Below the pieces are notes generated by a model. The model saw nothing but the letters and a program-made list of their open reading frames with translations. It searched no databases and was not told where the DNA came from. A DNA stretch of 17,314 nucleotides from Competibacteraceae bacterium UBA6584. GTDB lineage: Bacteria; Pseudomonadota; Gammaproteobacteria; Competibacterales; Competibacteraceae. The stretch spans positions 1 to 17,314 of the forward strand of contig DJIW01000029.1 in assembly GCA_002433805.1 (NCBI GenBank). The letters run 5' to 3'. The translations under genes were made by a program, and so were the position numbers. This document shows positions 5,907 through 12,504 of the stretch, piece after piece. Position 1 is the first letter of the stretch; every line of letters starts with the position of its first letter.

Positions 5907-7666
5907 TGGAGATCATCCAAACAGACATTGCCATCGTCGGTGCGGGAGGGGCGGGGCTGCGCGCCGCCATCGCGCTCGCGGAAGCCGATCCAAAACTTCG
6001 CATCGCCCTGATTTCGAAGGTTTACCCGATGCGCAGCCACACCTGCGCGGCGGAAGGCGGCGCGGCGGGCGTCATCAAGTCCGATGATAGCCTCGACCTC
6101 CACTTCAACGACACCGTCGGCGGCGGCGATTGGCTCTGCGACCAGGACGCGGTCGAATATTTCATCAACGAAGCGCCCAAGGAGCTGTTGCAGTTGGAAC
6201 ATTGGGGCTGCCCGTGGAGCCGCGAGCCGGACGGCTCGGTGGCGGTGCGGCCGTTCGGCGGCATGAAGATCAAGCGCACCTGGTTCGCCGCCGATAAATC
6301 CGGCTTCCACATCCTCCACACCCTGTTCCAGACCTCGCTACGGTTTCCGTCGATCCGGCGTTTCGACGAATATTACGCGCTCGATTTGCTGGCGGATGAC
6401 GGGCGGTGTTACGGCTTGACCGCGCTGGAAATGCGCAGCGGCGAGATCCGGCATTTCGAGGCCGGCGCGGTGATCATCGCCGCCGGCGGCGCGGGCCGGA
6501 TGTTCCCCTTCACCACCAACGGCGCGATCAAGACCGGCGACGGCATGGCCTTGGCTTATCGGGCCGGCGCGCCGCTCAAGGACATGGAGTTCGTTCAATA
6601 TCACCCCACCGGATTACCGAATACCGGCATTCTGCTGACGGAAGGCTGTCGCGGCGAAGGCGGGATTCTGGTCAACAAAGACGGCCGCCGCTACCTGCAA
6701 GACTACGGCATGGGCCCCGAAACCCCGGTCGGCCAGCCGGTGTTGAAAACCATGGAACTCGGCCCGCGCGACCGCTTGAGCCAAGCTTTCTGGCACGAAC
6801 AGCAGAAAGGCAACACCGTCTCCACCAAGTGGGGCGATTGCGTGCTGCTGGACATGCGCCATCTGGGCGAGAAGAAGATCAACGAGCGGCTGCCGTTCGT
6901 GCGCGATCTGTCCATCAGCTATTTGGGCATGGACCCGGTCAAGGAACCGATCCCGATCCGCCCGGTGGTCCATTACTGCATGGGCGGCATCCACACCGAC
7001 ATCAACGCCGCGACGCCAGTGGCCGGGTTGTTCGCGGCGGGCGAATGCGCCTGCGTCAGCATCAACGGCGCCAACCGGCTCGGCTCGAACTCGTTAACCG
7101 AGCTGCTGGTGTTCGGCCGGAAGGCGGCCATGAGCGCCATCGAACACCTGAAGTCCGCGCCCGGCTCGAACAACGCCTCCGCGCTGGCCGCCAAGGCGCA
7201 AGAGTCGGAAGCCCGGATTCGCGCCCTGTTTGACAAGAGCGGCGCCAAGGAATCCATCTCGGGGTTGCGCAACGAAATGATGCACACCCTGGAAGAAGGG
7301 GCCGGCATCTATCGGACCGGCGACCGGCTGGCCGCGACCTGCGCCAAACTCGCCGAACTGCGCCAGCGCTACGCCGACATCGAGGTGCACGACAAGAGCA
7401 AGGTTTACAACACCGACTTGCTGCAAGCGCTGGAATTGGGTTCGATGCTCGACTGCGCCGAGACGGTGGCCGTGGGCGGACGGGACCGCAAGGAATCGCG
7501 CGGGGCGCACCAGCGGCTCGACTTCACCGAACGGGACGACAACAATTTCCTCAAACATACCTTGTCCTACCACCATCCCAAGGAGCCGCCGCGCCTCGAC
7601 TATCTCGATGTGGTGATCACCAAGTCCAAGCCCGGTGTGCGCGATTATTCAGGAGCCCACAAATGA
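5906..7666 (+). CDS. frdA: Fumarate reductase flavoprotein subunit
   Basis: A 586-aa catalytic subunit that reduces fumarate to succinate on the cytoplasmic face of the membrane. GAGGAG (12-17) is the FAD Rossmann motif. H45 in MRSHTCAAEGG is the covalent FAD site. H233 (HPTGLP), R289 (GPRDR), H356 (HYCMGG) and R391 (GANRLGSNSL) match the substrate-binding and proton-transfer residues of E. coli FrdA. It resembles FrdA more than SdhA throughout (for example YPMRSHTCAAEGG, CPWSREPDGSV, DYGMGPETPVGQP, DPVKEPIPIRP). It is slightly shorter than E. coli FrdA (602). The Shine-Dalgarno is GAGGAGCAGAGG just before the ATG. It overlaps frdB by ATGA (7663-7666). Taken with rquA downstream, the electron donor is probably rhodoquinol. 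Confidence 0.96.
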   Translation: MEIIQTDIAIVGAGGAGLRAAIALAEADPKLRIALISKVYPMRSHTCAAEGGAAGVIKSDDSLDLHFNDTVGGGDWLCDQDAVEYFINEAPKELLQLEHWGCPWSREPDGSVAVRPFGGMKIKRTWFAADKSGFHILHTLFQTSLRFPSIRRFDEYYALDLLADDGRCYGLTALEMRSGEIRHFEAGAVIIAAGGAGRMFPFTTNGAIKTGDGMALAYRAGAPLKDMEFVQYHPTGLPNTGILLTEGCRGEGGILVNKDGRRYLQDYGMGPETPVGQPVLKTMELGPRDRLSQAFWHEQQKGNTVSTKWGDCVLLDMRHLGEKKINERLPFVRDLSISYLGMDPVKEPIPIRPVVHYCMGGIHTDINAATPVAGLFAAGECACVSINGANRLGSNSLTELLVFGRKAAMSAIEHLKSAPGSNNASALAAKAQESEARIRALFDKSGAKESISGLRNEMMHTLEEGAGIYRTGDRLAATCAKLAELRQRYADIEVHDKSKVYNTDLLQALELGSMLDCAETVAVGGRDRKESRGAHQRLDFTERDDNNFLKHTLSYHHPKEPPRLDYLDVVITKSKPGVRDYSGAHK

Positions 7667-8406
7667 GCGAACGCCAGATTCAACTGGAAGTGCTCCGCTA
7701 CGACCCGGAGACCGACCGCGAGCCCCGGTTTCAGACCTATACCGTTCCCTGCTTGAACGAATGGGTGGTGCTCGACGCCTTGAACTACGTCAAGGACAAC
7801 CTGGACACGACGGTCAGCTACCGCTGGTCGTGCCACATGGCGGTCTGCGGCAGTTGCGGCATGATGATCAACGGCGAGCCCAAGCTGGCGTGCAAGGCGT
7901 TCATCCATGAATACCCCGATCAAATCCGGGTCGAGCCGATGGCGCATTTCCCGATCGAGCGCGATCTGGTGACCGTGGTCGAGGACTTCATTACCAAATT
8001 CGCCAGCGTCAAGCCGTATCTGATTCCCAAGGAAGATAAACCGGTCAGCGCCGGGGAATTCAAGCAGACGCCGGCGGAACTGATGAAGTTCAAGCAATAC
8101 ACCCTGTGCATCAACTGCATGTTGTGTTACGCCGCCTGCCCGCAATACGGCCTAGTGCCCGAATTCCTCGGCCCGGCGGCGATCTCCATGGCGCACCGCT
8201 ACAATCAGGACTCGCGGGACGGCGGCAGGGACCAGCGCCAGGAGGTCATCGCCTCTCACGAAGGGGTCTGGGAATGCTCGTTCGTCGGCGCGTGTTCCGA
8301 AGTCTGCCCCAAGCACGTAGACCCCGCCGGCGCGCTCCAGCAAGTCAAGGTGGCGAGCACCATCGACTGGTACAAAGAACACTTGATGCCGTGGAGTAAA
8401 AAATGA
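7663..8406 (+). CDS. frdB: Fumarate reductase iron-sulfur subunit
   Basis: A 247-aa protein that carries electrons from the membrane quinol site to FrdA. The [2Fe-2S] ligands are C57, C62, C65 and C77 (SCHMAVCGSCGMMINGEPKL then AC). The [4Fe-4S] motif is CINCMLCYAACP (C149, C152, C155, C159), and the [3Fe-4S] cysteines are C205, C211 and C215 (CSFVGACSEVCPKHVDP). All are intact. The PEFLGPAAISMAHRYNQDSR segment is typical of FrdB. Start and stop overlap both neighbours by ATGA (7663-7666 and 8403-8406), which points to tight translational coupling for equal subunit production. Confidence 0.97.
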   Translation: MSERQIQLEVLRYDPETDREPRFQTYTVPCLNEWVVLDALNYVKDNLDTTVSYRWSCHMAVCGSCGMMINGEPKLACKAFIHEYPDQIRVEPMAHFPIERDLVTVVEDFITKFASVKPYLIPKEDKPVSAGEFKQTPAELMKFKQYTLCINCMLCYAACPQYGLVPEFLGPAAISMAHRYNQDSRDGGRDQRQEVIASHEGVWECSFVGACSEVCPKHVDPAGALQQVKVASTIDWYKEHLMPWSKK

Positions 8407-8789
8407 GCCGCAACCCTTACGTTCGCGAAGTTCCCAAGACCAGCTGGTTTTTCCGCCAGCCGCGCTACATGCGCTACATGGCGCGGGAGGTGACTTCCTT
8501 CTTCATCGGCGCGTTCAGCCTGCTGTTGGTGGTGGGCCTCAAGCGCCTGTCGGAGGGCCCGGAGGCTTTTCAGGGCTTTTTGGACGCGCTGCGCGGCCCC
8601 TGGGGCGTGCTGTTTTGTCTGGCCGCCTTGGTGGCGGCGGTGTATCACAGCACCTCGTGGTTTAACGTCACGCCGCAAGCCATGCCCATCCAGCGCGGCG
8701 AGGAGTTCGTTCCCGGCAAGATGATCGTCGGCGCGCACTACGCGGTTTGGGCGGTGGTTTCGCTGATCGTACTGTTTATGGGGATCTGA
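8403..8789 (+). CDS. frdC: Fumarate reductase membrane anchor subunit C
   Basis: A 128-aa protein with three predicted transmembrane helices (about 31-46, 68-82, 107-126), the haem-free type D anchor as in E. coli. E29 (MAREV) and H82 (VYHSTSWF) fall at the positions where E. coli FrdC carries Glu29 and His82, residues near the quinone site. PQAMPIQRGEEFVPGKMIVG is the family's cytoplasmic loop. It starts inside the frdB stop and is followed after 2 bp by frdD. Whether the quinone pocket is tuned for rhodoquinone cannot be judged without alignment to other rquA-linked copies. Confidence 0.95.
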   Translation: MSRNPYVREVPKTSWFFRQPRYMRYMAREVTSFFIGAFSLLLVVGLKRLSEGPEAFQGFLDALRGPWGVLFCLAALVAAVYHSTSWFNVTPQAMPIQRGEEFVPGKMIVGAHYAVWAVVSLIVLFMGI

Positions 8790-8791
8790 CC

Positions 8792-9133
8792 ATGTCCAAA
8801 TCCAATAAACCCATCGTCTGGGGACCGTTTGCCGCAGGCGGGACGGTGACCGCCTTTCTGACTCCGGTGCTCACGCTGCTGGCGCTGTTCGCCGCGATGC
8901 GCTTTTCGCCGGACATGTTCACCTATGCCAGCATGCACGCCTTCGCGTCTAACTGGCTGGGCAAGCTGATCATCTTCGGCGTCATCACCCTGTCGCTGTG
9001 GCACGCCGCACACCGCTTCCGCATCACCCTGTTCGATTTCGGCGTGCGCGCCGATCTGGTGGTGGCCACGATCTTGTACATGATTGCGGCGATCGGCACG
9101 GTCTCGACGATTTTTTCGCTGTTGTCCATCTGA
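8792..9133 (+). CDS. frdD: Fumarate reductase membrane anchor subunit D
   Basis: A 113-aa protein with three helices (about 20-36, 57-73, 87-110). KPIVWGPFAAGGTVTAFLTP and HAAHRFRITLFDFGV match FrdD. I chose the ATG at 8792, two bases after the frdC stop, because it starts the conserved N-terminus; an upstream in-frame start inside frdC adds 15 unrelated residues. Together with FrdC it holds the quinone site. It is the last gene before a 246-bp hairpin-rich gap. Confidence 0.94.
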   Translation: MSKSNKPIVWGPFAAGGTVTAFLTPVLTLLALFAAMRFSPDMFTYASMHAFASNWLGKLIIFGVITLSLWHAAHRFRITLFDFGVRADLVVATILYMIAAIGTVSTIFSLLSI

Positions 9134-9379
9134 GGGGCGACGGGGATCGCGCTTTCGCGTTATCCTCTCGCGCCGCGAAATCCCGCGCGCCGCCGACCGC
9201 GCGGCGCGCGGGATCGTCGCATCGAACGCCACCGATCTTGTAACGGACGATCGCTGCATCGCTCAGCCGTTGCCGATGGAGTGCCTCCGCGTGATGTCGC
9301 GGACGCCAGCACGCTTTTCGCGCCGACGGGTGGACCCTGGCGAAAACGCCTCGCATACACGGTGATTAGGTAAATAAGA
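9134..9379. repeat. Hairpin-rich spacer between frdD and rquA
   Basis: No credible gene lies here. Three stem-loops do: TTTCGCG/CGCGAAA (9153-9159 with 9174-9180), a perfect 14-bp stem with 7-base loop (ATCCCGCGCGCCGC at 9180-9193 with 9201-9214), and CCGCG-TGATGT-CGCGG (9287-9302). None has a U-tract on either strand. The first two share base 9180, so they cannot both form completely. The strong central hairpin could lower read-through or protect the frd mRNA end, giving rquA a lower level than frd. No convincing separate rquA promoter is visible. Confidence 0.6.
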
Positions 9380-10192
9380 ATGAGTTCCCAACCTGTTCAA
9401 GGCGCGGCCACCTTGGCCCAACCGCTTCCGTTGGAAAACGCCGCAGGCCCCGAAATCGAGAACCCGAACACGGCGCAAGAAGTCGCGCTCGACGATCCCC
9501 GCCAGGAGTTTGACCATCCCCCGGTGCAGGTACCGCTCTATCTGCAAGAAACCTACTGGTGGGCGTATGTCCATCCGGCGGCGGTGCGCTTTTTCGAACG
9601 GCAGTGGCTGGTCAATTTGATTCTGTGGGGCAACTTCAACCGGCTGCGCGATCTCGCCCTGGATGAATTGGGCGCTTCGGTTCGGGGCGATATTCTTCAA
9701 GTCGCCTGCGTGTATGGCAATTTCACCGAACATCTGATCCGGCGGCTCGATCCGACCGCCCGGCTGGCGGTGGTGGATGTCGCGCAGGTGCAATTGGAAA
9801 ATCTGAAAAACAAGCTGCCCGACCCGTCGCGCATTTCAATCCACCATCAGGATTCGACCGATCTGCGCTTCGCGGACGCCAGCCATGATTGCGTGGTGGT
9901 GTTTTTTCTGTTGCACGAACAACCGGAAGCGGTGCGCGCCCAAACCGTCGCCCAAGCGCTGCGGGTCGTCAAACCGGGAGGCAAGGTGGTCTTCGTCGAT
10001 TATCACCGGCCGAGCGCGTTTAACCCGTTTCGCTATGTGATGATTCCCATCCTCACTACCTTGGAACCCTTCGCCATGGATTTATGGCGTCGGGAAATCA
10101 CCGACTGGCTGCCCGAACGCTATCGCGGCGCCAAGATCGACAAACAGACCTATTTCGGCGGACTTTATCAGAAGGTGGTGATTACGGTCTGA
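9380..10192 (+). CDS. rquA: Rhodoquinone biosynthesis enzyme RquA
   Basis: A 270-aa class I methyltransferase-fold protein that I recognise as RquA. This enzyme converts ubiquinone to rhodoquinone by replacing a ring methoxy group with an amino group, with SAM as amino donor. Family-specific stretches are YLQETYWWAYVHPAAVRFFE (residues 54-73), RQWLVNLILWGNFNRLRD (74-91), the altered SAM motif ILQVACVYGNFTEHL (105-119; no classic GxGxG), FFLLHEQPEAVRAQT (175-189), RVVKPGGKVVFVDYH (195-209) and TYFGGLYQKVV (257-267). About 50 N-terminal residues are Pro/Ala-rich and probably disordered. A weak AGG lies 9 bases before the ATG. It follows frdABCD on the same strand, which directly links rhodoquinone synthesis to fumarate reduction. 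Confidence 0.9.
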   Translation: MSSQPVQGAATLAQPLPLENAAGPEIENPNTAQEVALDDPRQEFDHPPVQVPLYLQETYWWAYVHPAAVRFFERQWLVNLILWGNFNRLRDLALDELGASVRGDILQVACVYGNFTEHLIRRLDPTARLAVVDVAQVQLENLKNKLPDPSRISIHHQDSTDLRFADASHDCVVVFFLLHEQPEAVRAQTVAQALRVVKPGGKVVFVDYHRPSAFNPFRYVMIPILTTLEPFAMDLWRREITDWLPERYRGAKIDKQTYFGGLYQKVVITV

Positions 10193-10237
10193 AGCCGGTC
10201 GCCGGATCGTCGGCCAAATGGGCCGCGCAACGCCGGT

Positions 10238-10684
10238 TCAACGTCCGGCGGCCTCAAGCTTGCGGGCCCGCGCGGCGAAGGCGTTGACCATGGTCGCCGC
10301 CATTTGGGTCATCAGCGCCTCGCCCAGGGGTTTGAGCAGCAGCGAACGCACCTCGCATTCAAGGCTGAATTCGGTGTGGCAAAACCCTTCCGGCGTCGGC
10401 GCGAACGACCAGCGAATCTCGAAGCGTCGAAAACTTCGATCCGTCGAGGTGACGGTGATGGCGTTCGGCCGGTCGAGTTCGGTGCGGGTGCGAAACCGGT
10501 GCCGCAACAGCCCCAACGCCATGACTTGTTCGGTTTCGTAATGCTTTGCCTGACGGCCGATGACTTTCGCGCTGTAGACCAACGGCACGAATTCAGGATA
10601 GCGCTCGACATCGGCGACGATGTCGAACATCCGTTCGACGGAAACCGCCACTACCCGACTTTCGTGATGAGCGGTATGGGACAT
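10238..10684 (-). CDS. RatA / COQ10-like START-domain protein
   Basis: A 148-aa SRPBCC-fold protein. The pattern RVVAVSVERMFDIVADVERY, PEFVPLVYSAKVI, then LGLLRHRFRTRTEL, FEIRWSFAPTPEGFCHTEFS and a C-terminal helix ending NAFAARARKLEAA is that of the RatA/COQ10 family. E. coli RatA was described as a translation inhibitor; mitochondrial COQ10 binds coenzyme Q. I chose the ATG at 10684 because the family starts there; a TTG at 10744 would add 20 Ser/Glu-rich residues. It is convergent with rquA, 45 bp apart. In many Gammaproteobacteria ratA lies by smpB, which is not seen here, so a quinone-related role deserves consideration. Confidence 0.85.
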   Translation of the reverse strand: MSHTAHHESRVVAVSVERMFDIVADVERYPEFVPLVYSAKVIGRQAKHYETEQVMALGLLRHRFRTRTELDRPNAITVTSTDRSFRRFEIRWSFAPTPEGFCHTEFSLECEVRSLLLKPLGEALMTQMAATMVNAFAARARKLEAAGR

Positions 10685-11392
10685 CGCGGGTTTGCTTGCC
10701 TCGTTAGCGGAGCGCTTGGTGGAATCAGACGCCTCTCCAGCCAAGCATAGTAGGAAAAGCGCGCTATTTGTCCATCATCCCTGGCGCGCGCACCGCCCCG
10801 TCATACCGCTTTGGCAGGAGCGCCATCAAGCCTCACTAACAAAGCCCGGTCGCGCCGAGCTTCGGTAACAATCGCCAAACCATCAGCAATCGGTCAGAAC
10901 ACGGCGCCCTTGGATCAAGCGTTCCACGAGCTAGCGCCATGCTTCAGCGCCTTATTTAAATTCGAACGTCAACCAATCAAATCATATGGTGCGCTTTAAC
11001 AGATTAAACTATTTATTGGTGGAAACTACGAATCTATACTTAGAACCTTATAATGCCTCTGGACTGAACTATGCTTTTAGCGAACTCAATGCTGCGTCGT
11101 AAAATTTTTTAGTGCCTGGTTTGAAAATATTCATAGATGGGGGCTCGCGTGGGATCCAGAGGTCGCGAGTACTAACGAATGATGGACTCCCGCATGATGG
11201 GTTCGAGCCGACGCGCAAAACGCGCTGGATCGAACCTCTCGGACGGAACGGGCGTTGGAACCAAGGAATCGGGCCTACTGACCGCTCGGATGGATGGATA
11301 GCGGATGGATCAATCAGCATTGCACGGTGTTTTTATCATGCTTTCACAGGAAAAGATTTTTCTTTAACGCTTTAAATTCAGGAGCTTAACGT
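10685..11392. other. Gene-poor region with local inverted repeats
   Basis: About 700 bp without a credible gene; short open frames here lack family motifs and a ribosome site. Visible structure: GGTTCGA/TCGAACC (11200-11206 with 11230-11236) enclosing a smaller CGCG/CGCG pair, CTCGCG/CGCGAG (11144-11149 with 11164-11169), and -10-like TATACT (11035-11040) and TATAAT (11049-11054) in an A+T-rich patch. On the minus strand, 10805-10892 reads ADGLAIVTEARRDRALLVRL and ends DGAPAKAV before a stop, possibly a decayed gene end. A small RNA or old mobile-element scar is possible but unproven. Confidence 0.4.
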
Positions 11393-11635
11393 ATGGCGAA
11401 AAAATTCATTGTCGAATTGCTTGGCGCTGACGGAAAGGGCGTGAGCGGCGTGCCGGTCAAAGCCAGCGGTTGCCCGGAACTTACCACCAGCCCCGTGGGC
11501 ACCACGCTTTTTCTCACCGACGAGCCTCAGGTGACAGTCACCATCGGCGGCAAGGAAGCCTTCAAAGCCGCAATCGACGCCGTTCCGGAACGCCTTGTCT
11601 TCATTCAAGACGGCGGCGGCTGGAAGCAAAAATAA
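11393..11635 (+). CDS. 80-aa protein of unknown function
   Basis: A small protein without signal peptide or membrane segment (MAKKFIVELLGADGKGVSGV, then PVKASGCPELTTSPVGTTLF, ending DGGGWKQK). Alternating hydrophobic and turn residues suggest an all-beta fold, as in a small Ig-like or carboxypeptidase-regulatory-like domain, but I do not recognise the family. It has a good AGGAG 8 bases before the ATG, an A+T-rich leader upstream and a terminator-like hairpin 25 bases downstream, so it looks like a genuine single-gene transcript. Confidence 0.65.
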   Translation: MAKKFIVELLGADGKGVSGVPVKASGCPELTTSPVGTTLFLTDEPQVTVTIGGKEAFKAAIDAVPERLVFIQDGGGWKQK

Positions 11636-11653
11636 AAAACCCGAGCGTCATGG

Positions 11654-11693
11654 CAAAAAACGGGGGATGCCGCAACGGCATCTCCCGTTCTTA
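11654..11693 (+). terminator. Terminator-like hairpin after the 80-aa gene
   Basis: ACGGGGGATGCCG (11660-11672) pairs with CGGCATCTCCCGT (11676-11688) over 13 bp with one G-U pair and a CAA loop. An A-run precedes it (11655-11660) and TCTT follows. The layout is that of a rho-independent terminator, possibly usable from both sides. Confidence 0.8.
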
Positions 11694-11850
11694 ATCCATC
11701 TCAAGTTGATCGCGAGAGGCGCACACCCCCGCCAGCACCTCAAACCATCGCTCCTGTCGACCGCGTGCTCGATCCCCAAGGTTCAGCGTGCTCGGCCCCG
11801 GCTTCCGCTCAACGGCTTCCAGCCGGGCTTTTCCAGGCTGTATCAACCGA

Positions 11851-12054
11851 TCAATGCAGGGGCACGACGTGGGTTTTACTCACAAAGATTTCTTCCAGAT
11901 GCCGCCACGCATTCGGAAAGAACTTGGAGATCACCGCCGCGAGCGGCAGCGCCAACAACCCCGCGCCGACGAGGGCCACGATCCAAAAACCTGCGAACGG
12001 GGCCAGCGCGATGACCAGAACAGCAAATGCCACGAGTTTAACTAGGTCTTTCAT
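11851..12054 (-). CDS. Small two-helix membrane protein
   Basis: A 67-aa hydrophobic protein. MKDLVKLVAFAVLVIALAPF and GFWIVALVGAGLLALPLAAV give two membrane segments in a hairpin, followed by a basic/amphipathic tail (ISKFFPNAWRHLEEIFVSK) that should face the cytoplasm. The positive N-terminus and clean hydrophobic pattern argue for a real gene, although no strong Shine-Dalgarno precedes the ATG at 12054. No family recognised. It is transcribed opposite to the 80-aa gene and away from the inverted-repeat element. Confidence 0.5.
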   Translation of the reverse strand: MKDLVKLVAFAVLVIALAPFAGFWIVALVGAGLLALPLAAVISKFFPNAWRHLEEIFVSKTHVVPLH

Positions 12055-12105
12055 GATCACTACGGCGTGGAAACTCCGTCGCTCGGAACGAAGACCACGC
12101 ACGTC

Positions 12106-12228
12106 CTCTATTTTTAGGTGCTAGAAGCTCAATTTTGGGCGGTTTTAGTGTGCTATCGATTAAACCGCCCCGCCTTGTAAGCGCCGCCTTCCAGCGAGAG
12201 GCCCGCGCCTCAATGCTCAAAAATAGAG
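12106..12228. repeat. Inverted-repeat element with internal hairpin
   Basis: CTCTATTTTT (12106-12115) and AAAAATAGAG (12219-12228) are exact 10-bp terminal inverted repeats bounding 123 bp. Inside lies GGGCGGTTT/AAACCGCCC (12137-12145 with 12162-12170), a 9-bp stem. No coding frame is evident. The layout resembles a small MITE-like or palindromic element, but no target duplication is obvious. Confidence 0.4.
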
Positions 12229-12504
12229 CACTTTACCTTCGCACTAGAGGGATACTTACTAAACCTTAAAATAAAAACACGCACTGAAACCCTAATAGTG
12301 CCACTGGAATGGGATATATCTTAACAGAAAAAATGTTGCGTTGCAAAATTTTTTGCGCGCTTCAATCAGCAAACTTTAAAAATGTCAACCGCAAAGGCAA
12401 AGCAGGGCTCCAGGCATGACGAGCAGGGGAAAGCAGGTCCGAACGATGCGTTCATTTTGCGATGGCGGTTTCGAAAAAATCTTGAGCTTCATGCGCCTCG
12501 TCAA
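12229..12504. other. A+T-rich spacer, no gene seen
   Basis: A+T-rich DNA downstream of the transglutaminase gene. It contains the palindrome GCAAAA-TT-TTTTGC (12343-12356) but no open frame with family features. GAGCTT/AAGCTC (12484-12489 with 12507-12512) forms a weak hairpin that covers the stop codon of the transglutaminase gene. Confidence 0.4.

Noticed and set aside
5906..9133. Succinate dehydrogenase (sdhCDAB) instead of fumarate reductase
   Set aside because: Gene order A-B-C-D, FrdA-specific stretches, and haem-free FrdC/FrdD anchors with Glu29/His82 equivalents all favour frd.
11190..11240. tRNA-like GGGTTCGAGCC segment
   Set aside because: It resembles a T-loop, but no acceptor stem, anticodon arm or CCA end could be assembled around it on either strand.
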